Source: Geosporobacter ferrireducens
GTDB taxonomy: Bacteria; Bacillota; Clostridia; Peptostreptococcales; Thermotaleaceae
Direction: 5' to 3'
NCBI RefSeq assembly: GCF_001750685.1
Contig: NZ_CP017269.1
Location: 4,381,416 to 4,445,415 of the forward strand
Length of the DNA stretch: 64,000 nucleotides
In this document: positions 45,809 to 54,464 of the stretch, piece after piece
How positions within the stretch are numbered: the first letter of the stretch is position 1
Layout of the letters: every line of letters starts with the position of its first letter
Program-made: the position numbers and the translations under genes
The notes under the pieces: model-generated
The model's database searches: none
Told to the model about the DNA's origin: nothing
What the model saw: the letters and a program-made list of their open reading frames with translations, nothing else

Positions 45809-47605
45809 ATGGAATTATTTCGATCACATGTTTTAATCTGTGGCGGTACAGGGTGTACTTCCTCAGGTTCTAAAAATATTGAAGAGGTCTTTCGTGCTGA
45901 GTTAAGCAAGTATAACCTGACAAAGGAAGTAAAATTGGTTAGGACCGGCTGCTTTGGACTTTGCGAAGCGGGTCCCATTGTGATTATCTACCCGGAGGGT
46001 GCATTTTACAGCCATGTAAAGGTAAAAGATGTAACACGGATTACTGAGGAGCATCTGCTAAAAGGGAGAATCGTTACAGATTTGTTATTTAAAGAAGCTA
46101 TGGTAGATAATAAAGTCCGTTCTATTAATGAGGTGGATTTTTATAAAAAGCAGCAGCGGGTTGCGCTTAGAAATTGCGGTGTTATTAATCCGGAAGACGT
46201 CACAGAATATATTGCCTTTGACGGGTACAAGGCTTTAGGTAAAGTGCTTATAGAGATGCAGCCAGAGGATGTCATTGAAACTGTAAAGAAATCCGGGCTG
46301 CGCGGTCGCGGCGGCGGGGGCTTTCCTACAGGTCTAAAATGGGAGTTTACCTATCGCGCCCAGAGTGATGAAAAATATGTAGCCTGTAATGCAGATGAAG
46401 GAGATCCGGGTGCCTTTATGGATCGTTCTGTATTAGAGGGAGATCCCCATGCAGTTATAGAGGCTATGGCTATAGCGGGATATGCTGTAGGAGCCAGTCA
46501 AGGATACATATATGTAAGAGCAGAGTATCCCATAGCCGTTCATAGACTTCAGATCGCCATTAATCAGGCAAGAGAATATGGTTTGCTGGGCAAAAATATA
46601 TTTAATACAGATTTTAGCTTTGATTTAGAGATTCGATTGGGGGCAGGCGCTTTTGTTTGCGGAGAAGAAACTGCACTGTTAAACTCCATTGAAGGCAAGC
46701 GGGGGATGCCGAGACCGAGACCTCCTTTCCCGGCAGTAAAGGGATTATGGCAAAAGCCGACACTACTAAATAATGTAGAGACTTATGCGAACATACCGCA
46801 GATTATTTTAAAAGGGTCTGACTGGTTTGCAGGGATAGGCACGGAAAAATCAAAAGGAACGAAAGTATTTGCATTGGGTGGAAAGATTAATAATACCGGA
46901 CTTTTAGAAATTCCAATGGGAACAACCCTTAGAGAAGTAATTTTTGATGTAGGTGGCGGCATTCCCAATGGAAAAGCCTTTAAGGCGGTGCAAACAGGGG
47001 GACCTTCCGGAGGATGCATTACGGCAGACTATCTGGACACACCGATTGATTACGATAATTTGATTGCACTGGGTTCCATGATGGGTTCCGGTGGAATGAT
47101 TGTCATGGATGAAGACAATTGTATGGTAGACATTGCAAGATTCTTCCTGGATTTTACCGTAGATGAGTCCTGTGGCAAATGTACCCCTTGCCGTGAAGGT
47201 ACGAAACGAATGCTAGAGATTCTTGAAAAGATAACACAAGGAAAGGGGACAGTTGCTGATATCGAAAAACTGGAGAGTTTGGCCAATACAATTAAAACCT
47301 CCTCTCTATGTGGGTTGGGTCAGACAGCTCCGAACCCGGTATTATCAACCCTAAGATATTTCAGGAAAGAGTATGAAGCCCATGTTCATGATAAAAAGTG
47401 CCCAGCAGGGGTATGCCAAGCACTATTATCTTATAGGGTAATACCGGAAGCTTGTAAAAAATGCGGAATCTGTGCGAATAAATGTCCTGTCAGCTGTATT
47501 GATGGCGTGAAGGGAAAAGAGGTCTATAAGATTCGACAGGAACAATGTATCAAGTGTGGTGCCTGTATGGAAGCTTGTCCTTTCAAAGCAATTGAGAGAA
47601 AATAG
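45809..47605 (+). CDS. Formate dehydrogenase NuoF-like FMN/NADH subunit
   Basis: A 598-residue paralogue of the hydrogenase flavoprotein at 29732. Same order: thioredoxin-like [2Fe-2S] domain (CGGTGC, CFGLC), FMN/NADH core (GLRGRGGGGFPTGLKW), [4Fe-4S] site ESCGKCTPCREGT and two C-terminal [4Fe-4S] motifs (CKKCGICANKCP, CIKCGACMEACP). Divergence is largest in the last 60 residues, the ferredoxin-like tail, which may face the different catalytic partner. It links the selenocysteine formate dehydrogenase to NAD(H) and probably ferredoxin. Confidence 0.93.
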   Translation: MELFRSHVLICGGTGCTSSGSKNIEEVFRAELSKYNLTKEVKLVRTGCFGLCEAGPIVIIYPEGAFYSHVKVKDVTRITEEHLLKGRIVTDLLFKEAMVDNKVRSINEVDFYKKQQRVALRNCGVINPEDVTEYIAFDGYKALGKVLIEMQPEDVIETVKKSGLRGRGGGGFPTGLKWEFTYRAQSDEKYVACNADEGDPGAFMDRSVLEGDPHAVIEAMAIAGYAVGASQGYIYVRAEYPIAVHRLQIAINQAREYGLLGKNIFNTDFSFDLEIRLGAGAFVCGEETALLNSIEGKRGMPRPRPPFPAVKGLWQKPTLLNNVETYANIPQIILKGSDWFAGIGTEKSKGTKVFALGGKINNTGLLEIPMGTTLREVIFDVGGGIPNGKAFKAVQTGGPSGGCITADYLDTPIDYDNLIALGSMMGSGGMIVMDEDNCMVDIARFFLDFTVDESCGKCTPCREGTKRMLEILEKITQGKGTVADIEKLESLANTIKTSSLCGLGQTAPNPVLSTLRYFRKEYEAHVHDKKCPAGVCQALLSYRVIPEACKKCGICANKCPVSCIDGVKGKEVYKIRQEQCIKCGACMEACPFKAIERK

Positions 47606-47666
47606 ATAAATGGTGCGAGCAATCAATTCTTTCATAACAGAAAAATATTGAAAAGGGGAAGAGCAG

Positions 47667-50393
47667 ATGATTACGATAACCATAAATGATCAGAAGGTGC
47701 AGGTAGAAGACGGTTCTACCATCCTTCAGGCTGCTGAACAGCTTGGAATCCAGATTCCTACCTTCTGCCACGATAAAAGGCTAGTACCCCATGGGGCATG
47801 TAGAATCTGTGTTGTTGAAGTAGAAGGAGCAAGAAATTTGATGACTGCCTGTACGACTCCAGCAGCTGAGGGAATGGTCTTATATACAGATAGTGAAAAG
47901 GTTGGCAAAACGAGAAAAGAAATTTTGGAGCTGATGATTGAAAACCATCCGCTGGATTGTCTAACCTGTGAGAAAGCCGGTAATTGTAAACTTCAAGACT
48001 ATTGCTATCAGTATGATGTAAAGGAAGGTCCTTTCGGCGGTATAAAGAAAAACTATCCAGTTGATGACAGCAATCATTTCTACAGTAATAATCAAAATAA
48101 ATGTATTCTATGCGGTAAATGTGTGAGGGTCTGTAATGAACTTCAATGTACAGGGGCCATCGGACAATTGGAAAGAGGCTTTGATACCCACGTAGGTGCC
48201 CCCTTTGATAAGGGAATGGAGCATTCCAATTGTGTATCCTGCGGCAACTGTGTGTCAGTCTGTCCTGTTGGTGCATTAATGCCGAAGAGTAAAGAGCGGT
48301 TTAGATATTGGGAAACACAAAAAGTTCGCACCACTTGTTCTTATTGTGGCGTAGGCTGTCAAATGGATTTAGTGGTAAAGGATAATAAGATTGTAGATGT
48401 AAAACCGGCAGATGGGCCCTCCAATGATGGGTTGCTATGTGTAAAAGGAAAATTTGGATACAATTTTGTCAATCATCCGGATCGTTTAAAGACGCCATTG
48501 ATTAAGAAAAACGGACGATTTAAGGAAGCAACCTGGGCGGAAGCTTATGCATTGATTGCGGACAAAATAAAGAATACAAAGGACCAATATGGAGCAGATG
48601 CATTGGCAGGGCTTAGTTCAGCCCGTTGTACCAATGAAGAAAATTATTTGATGCAAAAGCTGTTTAGAGCCGTAATTGGTACGAACAATATAGACCACTG
48701 TGCACGCCTCTGACATGCAGCTACGGTTGCAGGTCTTGCAACAACATTAGGCAGTGGTGCCATGACAAACAGCATCAATGAGGTGCTGGATACAGATGTG
48801 ATATTTGTAACGGGATCGAATACGACGGAAAGTCATCCGGTAATTGGAGCGAAGATCCGACAGGCAATTCAAAGAGGTGCTAAGCTAATCGTGGCAGAAC
48901 CAAGAAAAATTGATTTAGCCAGGGATGCGGAAGTTTTTATTCAGATTAAACCGGGAACCAATGTAGCCTTATTCAATGGGATGATGCATGTTATACTGGA
49001 GGAAGGACTACAGAATAAGACCTTTATTGCAGAGAGAACAGAAAATTTTGAAGAGCTTGAAAAAATGGTGAAAGCATATACCCCAGAAAGAGTCTCTGAG
49101 ATTTGCGAAGTAGATGCGGAGGATATTCGAAGGGCTGCAAGGCTATATGCACAGGCAGCGAAAGCAAGCATCTTCTATTGTATGGGAATTACACAGCATA
49201 CCAATGGTGTTCATAATGTAATGTCTGTTTCAAATCTGGCAATGCTGTGTGGTCATATTGGCAGGGAATCAACAGGTGTGAATCCGTTAAGAGGACAAAA
49301 TAACGTACAGGGAGCCTGTGATATGGGTGCACTGCCGAACGTATATCCCGGTTATCAGCCGGTTAACAAACCGGAGGTGACCGAGAAGTTCGAAAAGGCA
49401 TGGGGAGCTGTACTGCCCACAAAGCCAGGACTAACGGTTTCTGAAATTATGAATGCTGCCGGTCATGGAGATATTAAATTCCTATATATCATGGGAGAAA
49501 ACCCTATGGTATCAGACCCGGATACTACCCATGTGAAGCATGCTTTAGAGCATACGGAGTTTTTGGTAGTACAGGATATTTTCATGACGGAAACGGCACA
49601 GTTTGCAGATGTAGTGTTGCCTGCCACCTCTTTTGCAGAAAAGGATGGAACCTTTAGCAATACGGAAAGACGGGTACAAAGAGTACGGCGAGCTGTTGAA
49701 CCTGTAGGAAATGCCAAGCCAGACTGGATGATCATGATGGAATTGATGAACAGGCTTGGGTGCAGTAAAGTTTATAAACAGCCTTCAGAAATCATGGATG
49801 AAATTGCATCAGTAACACCATCCTACGCAGGAATTGACTATGATAGAATTGAAGAAAAAGGGTTGCAGTGGCCTTGTCCTACTAAGGAGCATCCGGGTAC
49901 CAAGTTCCTACACAGTGGAAGCTTTGCCAGGGGAAAAGGATTATTTATGGCATTGGAGCATAAGGCCCCTGCAGAAGAGATTGACCAAGACTATCCGTTG
50001 ATTCTTACTACAGGTCGAATTCTTTATCATTATCATACAAGAACCATGACCGGGAAAGTTGACGGCTTAAATAGAATGGCACCGGAAAGTTATATAGAGA
50101 TTCATCCGGCTACTGCATCTTCATTAAAGATTCAGGATGGAGAGTACGTGCGGGTATCTTCTCGTCGGGGCAGTATTTTAACAAGGGCAAAGGTTGTGGA
50201 TACCGTAGAGAGGAAGGTAGTATTTATGCCTTTCCACTATGCAATGGGTGCTGCCAATATGCTGACCAATACAGCAATCGATCCGACTTGCAAGACACCG
50301 GAATTAAAAGTTTGTGCGGTAATAGTGGAAAAATTATCAAAAACAGAATTAGACGGACTGCGAAGCTACGCGGCAGCAGCTTATATTGGTTAA
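47667..50393 (+). CDS. fdhA: Selenocysteine formate dehydrogenase catalytic subunit, read through TGA at 48711
   Basis: A 908-residue W/Mo-bis-pyranopterin enzyme interconverting formate and CO2, if TGA 48711-48713 is read as selenocysteine (residue 349). The frame is otherwise open on both sides, and the context CARL-U-HAATVAGL is the FdhF active-site block. N-terminal layout is hydrogenase-like: [2Fe-2S] domain (about 1-75), His/Cys [4Fe-4S] (HPLDCLTCEKAGNC), two [4Fe-4S] motifs (CILCGKCVRVC, CVSCGNCVSVC), then the molybdopterin domain [4Fe-4S] (CSYCGVGC ... CVKGKFG) and a C-terminal dinucleotide-binding domain (HYHTRTMTGK). A SECIS hairpin follows the TGA. With the preceding NuoE/F genes it resembles electron-bifurcating Hyl-Fdh complexes of clostridia. 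Confidence 0.95.
48711..48742 (+). promoter_or_regulatory. Bacterial SECIS element for fdhA selenocysteine insertion
   Basis: Twelve nt after the TGA codon a hairpin GTTGCA (48726-48731), loop GGTCT, TGCAAC (48737-48742) is formed. The apical GGTCT matches the SelB-binding loop of the E. coli fdhF SECIS. Position and loop support recoding and argue against a nonsense mutation. Confidence 0.88.
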
Positions 50394-50394
50394 T

Positions 50395-50428
50395 AAAAGA
50401 GAGATGTCCCTGCGGACATCTCTCTTTT
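50395..50428 (+). terminator. Terminator after fdhA
   Basis: A 15-bp stem AAAAGAGAGATGTCC (50395-50409) / GGACATCTCTCTTTT (50414-50428). Confidence 0.85.
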
Positions 50429-50506
50429 GACTGATCTCTTTTTTAGTTCTTTTCTTAGAAGAATGCTTTTGATAGAATAGACACAAGAACTGCAAGGGGG
50501 GACTTT

Positions 50507-51142
50507 ATGAAAATAACGGATACAGCAATTATTTTAGCCGGAGGAAAAAGTTCAAGAATGGGTTTTGATAAGCAATTGTTGTCTATTGGGAAACAACCTC
50601 TGATTATAAAACAAATTGAGCAGTTATCAAAAATCTTTCAAGAAATCATCATTGTTACCAATACCCCGGCCCATTATAAGAATAGCCCTTGTATTATCGT
50701 GGAGGATGAGAAAAAGAATTTTGGGCCATTAGGAGGAATTCACGCCGGGTTAAAAGCCTCCAGCAGCCGGTACAGCTATGTTATTGCCTGTGATATGCCC
50801 TATATGGATATGAAATATATTCAATATATGAAAGATTTGATTGCGGCATCTGAAAAGGAGCTTGAGGCGGTAGTGACAATGCTGGGAGAATGGCTGGAGC
50901 CCTTCAATGGATTTTATGGAAAAACCTTGATCTCTAAAATAGAAGAAAAGATGCAGCAGCATGAACATAGAATTCTTACATTGTTAAAAGAAGCTGAGGT
51001 ATTGTACATTGAAGAGTATATAGCCAGGAAATTCAGCCCTGAATGGGAAATGTTTATAAATTTAAATACGGAAGAAGATGTGAAGCGTTACCTAGCAGCT
51101 GCAAAAAGGAGTGAGTCGGGTGGAGTGTATAAAAAAGGTTGA
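50507..51142 (+). CDS. mobA: Molybdenum cofactor guanylyltransferase MobA
   Basis: A 211-residue nucleotidyltransferase that joins GMP to molybdopterin, giving the bis-MGD cofactor needed by formate dehydrogenase. The N-terminal LAGGKSSRMGFDKQLL is the GTP-binding signature; IACDMPYM is the metal-binding Asp block; EPFNGFY follows in the C-terminal half. AAGGGGGGACTTT precedes the ATG. It overlaps fdhD by 23 nt, so the two are translationally linked. Confidence 0.92.
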   Translation: MKITDTAIILAGGKSSRMGFDKQLLSIGKQPLIIKQIEQLSKIFQEIIIVTNTPAHYKNSPCIIVEDEKKNFGPLGGIHAGLKASSSRYSYVIACDMPYMDMKYIQYMKDLIAASEKELEAVVTMLGEWLEPFNGFYGKTLISKIEEKMQQHEHRILTLLKEAEVLYIEEYIARKFSPEWEMFINLNTEEDVKRYLAAAKRSESGGVYKKG

Positions 51143-51923
51143 GTTGCAAAAGTATGACCGGGGACTTGTAGAAACTCTGGTGGATGACGTGATTGTTGAA
51201 TACCCCTTTACTGTTTTTGTAAATAGGGAGGAACTAATCACCCTGTTGTGTTCTCCAAAGGCACTGGATTATTTAGCCATAGGCTTTCTGTTGTCCGAAG
51301 GGCTTATCCACCACAAAAAAGATTTGCTGCACTGGCACTTAGATGAAGAAAAGGGAAGGATTGAGATTGAAACCCTCCGAAAAAGCTTATTGGCAAAAGA
51401 ACTCCTTGGCAAAAGAACGATGACCACGGGTTGCGGAAAAGGGACGATTTTCTATAATGTGGTAGATTCCTTTCAGAGTAAACGCATCCATAGCGACTTA
51501 AAGCTTTCTGCTTCTCAATTGATGCAGCAGATGCATCAGTTTAACAAGGCTTCGGAACTATTTCTAAAGACTGGCGGTGTACACAGTGCATGCCTTAGTG
51601 ATGGAAAAGATCTGTTATTATTTCACGAAGATGTGGGACGTCACAATGCATTAGATAAAATGATTGGAGAAGCATTTTTAAAGGATATAGATTTGAAGAA
51701 CAAGGTTGTGATTACCAGTGGGAGAATATCTTCAGAGATGCTGATTAAGGCTGCAAAGAGAGAAATTCCTGTTGTCGTATCCAGGTCAGCACCAACCGGT
51801 CTTTCTTTAGCACTTGCTGAAAATCTTGGAATAACCGTGATTGGGTTTGCCCGAGGTGGAAAAATGAACGTCTATACGGACGAAGAACGGATAATTTTTG
51901 ATGGTAAGAATATGGAGGAATAG
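51120..51923 (+). CDS. fdhD: FdhD, sulfur carrier for formate dehydrogenase
   Basis: A 267-residue protein required for formate dehydrogenase activity; it passes sulfur from a cysteine desulfurase to the bis-MGD cofactor. The functional cysteine lies in TTGCGKG (only one Cys in the loop; the second Cys of the E. coli CxxC is absent). Other family blocks: FTVFVNREEL, TGGVHSACLSD, HEDVGRHNALDK, SGRISSEML. GTG 51120 has AAGGAG 8 nt upstream and lies inside mobA. The position directly after the fdh operon fits its role. Confidence 0.94.
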   Translation: MECIKKVELQKYDRGLVETLVDDVIVEYPFTVFVNREELITLLCSPKALDYLAIGFLLSEGLIHHKKDLLHWHLDEEKGRIEIETLRKSLLAKELLGKRTMTTGCGKGTIFYNVVDSFQSKRIHSDLKLSASQLMQQMHQFNKASELFLKTGGVHSACLSDGKDLLLFHEDVGRHNALDKMIGEAFLKDIDLKNKVVITSGRISSEMLIKAAKREIPVVVSRSAPTGLSLALAENLGITVIGFARGGKMNVYTDEERIIFDGKNMEE

Positions 51924-51940
51924 TTTTTTTGACCTAGACA

Positions 51941-51949
51941 TGCTATAAT
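51941..51949 (+). promoter_or_regulatory. Extended -10 of tungstate/Moco operon
   Basis: TGC-TATAAT, an extended -10, with no good -35 at 17 nt. Transcription from here would include the leader RNA described next. Confidence 0.5.
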
Positions 51950-52024
51950 TTTGATAATGAATTAAATATTTAAACGATTAAAAAATTTCCGAGTTATATT
52001 TTCTAAAGTGAAAGCCATGAAAAT

Positions 52025-52126
52025 ATAACCAATGGGTATCAGGAGAAATTCTTATGCCTCCCGTGATTGGAAAGGAAAAGGATTCGACAACAATCTATAC
52101 AATCCTTTCGAGGATTGTTTTTTTTC
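52025..52126 (+). ncRNA. Moco/Tuco-type riboswitch candidate with terminator
   Basis: CCAAT (52029-52033) pairs with ATTGG (52066-52070), enclosing ATCAGGAG and ATGCCTCCCGTG. The stem is followed by GGAAAGG. The CCTCCC-GTG and GGAAAGG blocks recall the molybdenum/tungsten-cofactor RNA motif (from memory). AAAGGATT (52077-52084) is fully complementary to AATCCTTT in the terminator (52101-52108), giving mutually exclusive antiterminator and terminator. The genes downstream make exactly that cofactor. Confidence 0.55.
52099..52126 (+). terminator. Regulatory terminator before tupA
   Basis: ACAATCCT, TTCG tetraloop, AGGATTGT, then eight T residues, 32 nt upstream of the tupA ATG. Confidence 0.92.
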
Positions 52127-52157
52127 TACCTGTAACCGGCAGATTGGAGGATAAAAG

Positions 52158-53042
52158 ATGCAATTGTGGAGAAACAAGGGTATGACTTTGATCTTAGTAA
52201 CCGTTTTTATAATCCTGGCAGGGATAGGATGTGCAAAACCTGCTGTAGTTCCTGAACAGCCTGTAGTGCAGGAAAAGTCTGGAGAAGATGCGGGGAGCCT
52301 AATGATGGCTACGACTACCAGCACGGAGAACAGCGGACTATTAACCTTTCTGTTGCCAAAGTTCAAAGAAGATACAGGGATTGATGTAAAGGTAGTTGCT
52401 GTAGGAACAGGGCAGACACTGAAATTAGGGGAAGATGGCGAAGCAGATGTATTGTTGGCTCATGCGAAGAGCGCTGAAGAAGAGTTTGTAAAGGCTGGAC
52501 ATGGTTTAGAGCGCTTTGATGTAATGTATAACGATTTCATTTTAATCGGACCCAAGGAAGATCCGCTGCAAATCAAAGAAAAGGCTGGCAGTGATATCAC
52601 CGCGGCGGTTCAGTTAATTCACGAGCAAAAAAGAAAGTTTTTATCCAGAGGGGATGATTCAGGAACACACAAGGCAGAGATCGCGCTCTGGAAGGAGATG
52701 AATGTGGAACCTGCCGGAGACTGGTATCTTTCTGTGGGCAGAGGTATGGGAGAAGTGATTCTGATGACCCATGAGGTTCAAGGATATACTTTGTCTGACA
52801 GGGCTACCTATCTTTCCATGAGAGACAAAGTAGGTTTAGAGATTCTTGTAGAAGGAGACAGCAGACTTTTTAATCAGTATGGCGTCATTGCTGTAAATCC
52901 CAATAAAAATGATAAAATCAACAGTGAAGGGGCTCAGGTCTTTATCAACTGGATTCTTTCGGAAAAGGGGCAGGAATTCATTGCAGCCTTCGGAAAAGAA
53001 CAGTATGGGCAGTCCTTGTTCATACCCAACGGAAAACAGTAA
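52158..53042 (+). CDS. tupA: Tungstate-binding lipoprotein TupA
   Basis: A 294-residue substrate-binding protein of a tungstate ABC importer. Lipoprotein signal peptide with lipobox ending GIGC (Cys25). The TupA signature TTTSTENSGLL lies at about 51-61, then VVAVGTGQTLKLGEDGEADVLL and SRGDDSGTHKAE (oxyanion-binding). These blocks favour TupA over ModA or WtpA. It is the first gene of an eight-gene operon and lies directly behind the riboswitch candidate. Tungsten is the usual metal of clostridial formate dehydrogenases, which fits. Confidence 0.92.
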   Translation: MQLWRNKGMTLILVTVFIILAGIGCAKPAVVPEQPVVQEKSGEDAGSLMMATTTSTENSGLLTFLLPKFKEDTGIDVKVVAVGTGQTLKLGEDGEADVLLAHAKSAEEEFVKAGHGLERFDVMYNDFILIGPKEDPLQIKEKAGSDITAAVQLIHEQKRKFLSRGDDSGTHKAEIALWKEMNVEPAGDWYLSVGRGMGEVILMTHEVQGYTLSDRATYLSMRDKVGLEILVEGDSRLFNQYGVIAVNPNKNDKINSEGAQVFINWILSEKGQEFIAAFGKEQYGQSLFIPNGKQ

Positions 53043-53057
53043 ATAGGAGTGACTAGA

Positions 53058-53735
53058 ATGAGCGAAATATGGACAGGAGTACAACAGGCAATTAATCTAT
53101 TGCTTTCTTTAGATCAAGAAGTATATAAAATTATTATGCTCTCCCTCTATGTTTCTCTCACTGCTACTTTTATTTCTTCTATTCTGGGGGTGCCAATAGG
53201 TGTTTTCATCGGTATAAAGAATTTTCCACTCAAAAGGATTGTTGTCAGGTTTCTTTATACAATGATGAGTATTCCGCCTGTGATTGCCGGTTTAGTTGTA
53301 TTTCTTTTAATCTCTAGAAAAGGGCCCTTGGGTTTTCTGGGACTGGTATATACACCTGCTGCTATGATTATTGCACAAACCTGTTTAATTACACCGATTA
53401 TAATTGGTATTGTTTACAATGGAACCAAGGAGATGGGAAATACGGTGAAAACCTTAGGAGCCAGCCCTGGGCAGACCATGCTTCTATTGATCAGGGAACT
53501 GCGGATCAATATTCTGTCCGCCCTGGTTACGGGCTATGGCAGAGCTGTCTCAGAAGTAGGTGCAGTAATGATTGTAGGAGGAAATATCAAAGGACATACA
53601 CGGGTCATGACTACCACCATTGCTATGCTGCAGAGTATGGGAGATTATTCTACGGCGATTGCCATTGGTATTGTTTTATTGGCAATATCCTTTTTAATAA
53701 ACTCTATTTTATATCATTTCCAACAGGGAGCGTAG
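53058..53735 (+). CDS. tupB: Tungstate ABC transporter permease TupB
   Basis: A 225-residue ABC permease with about five transmembrane helices. The ABC-interaction loop is TLGASPGQTMLLLIRELR, with the EAA-like Gly. ATG 53058 is chosen over GTG 53049 because AGGAGTGA is about 8 nt upstream. It lies 15 nt after tupA and 3 nt before tupC. Confidence 0.92.
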   Translation: MSEIWTGVQQAINLLLSLDQEVYKIIMLSLYVSLTATFISSILGVPIGVFIGIKNFPLKRIVVRFLYTMMSIPPVIAGLVVFLLISRKGPLGFLGLVYTPAAMIIAQTCLITPIIIGIVYNGTKEMGNTVKTLGASPGQTMLLLIRELRINILSALVTGYGRAVSEVGAVMIVGGNIKGHTRVMTTTIAMLQSMGDYSTAIAIGIVLLAISFLINSILYHFQQGA

Positions 53736-53738
53736 AAT

Positions 53739-54452
53739 ATGAATATTTCACTGCATAATATTGTAAAAGCCTATGAGGACTATCAGGTTCTAGAGATTGG
53801 GAAATGGTCTATTAGAAAAGGAAGTCTATGGGGGATTATTGGTTCGAATGGTGCTGGAAAGAGTACCCTGGCAAAAATTATCGGAAAGCTGGAGGACCCT
53901 ACTGCTGGTGAAATTTTATATGATGGCAAGCCATTTACAACGCAGATGCAAAAAGAGATGACGGTCGTTTTTCAAAAGCCTTACCTGCTTCGCAGCTCTG
54001 TATGGGAAAATATTGCTTATCCGTTGAAAATACGGGATTATTCTTCCAATGAAATTGAAAGGTCTGTAAAGGATATCCTTCTTCAAATGGGGATTGAAAA
54101 GATTCAACATCAAAAATCCTGGACTTTGTCCGGCGGCGAAGCCCAAAAAGTGGCATTAGCAAGAGCGCTGGTGTTTAAACCGAAACTTTTAATATTAGAT
54201 GAACCTACAGCAAACATAGATCCGTCAGCAGTGGCTGTGATGGAGAAGATGATTCGAAATACGAATGAGGAGAATCAGACTACGGTACTGATGGTTACTC
54301 ACAGCTTACAGCAAGCAAAACGCTTATGTAAAGAGATCGTTTTTATGCATAGGGGTAAGATTGTAGAGACGGGTCCAACTGAACAGATATTATATCAACC
54401 TGGCAGTATGCTTACCCGCAGATTTATTCAAGGAGAACTGCTGATTGACTAA
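53739..54452 (+). CDS. tupC: Tungstate ABC transporter ATPase TupC
   Basis: A 237-residue ABC ATPase with Walker A GSNGAGKST, Q-loop VVFQKPYLL, signature LSGGEAQKVALARAL, Walker B LLILDEPTANID and switch His in VTHS. It energises TupB. No C-terminal TOBE/MOP domain (usual in ModC) is present. moeA follows after 12 nt. Confidence 0.92.
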   Translation: MNISLHNIVKAYEDYQVLEIGKWSIRKGSLWGIIGSNGAGKSTLAKIIGKLEDPTAGEILYDGKPFTTQMQKEMTVVFQKPYLLRSSVWENIAYPLKIRDYSSNEIERSVKDILLQMGIEKIQHQKSWTLSGGEAQKVALARALVFKPKLLILDEPTANIDPSAVAVMEKMIRNTNEENQTTVLMVTHSLQQAKRLCKEIVFMHRGKIVETGPTEQILYQPGSMLTRRFIQGELLID

Positions 54453-54464
54453 GGAGGAAGGGAA

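Noticed and set aside
48711..48713. Premature stop making fdhA a pseudogene or two genes
   Set aside because: Frame, active-site context and a SECIS hairpin with the GGTCT loop all indicate selenocysteine recoding.
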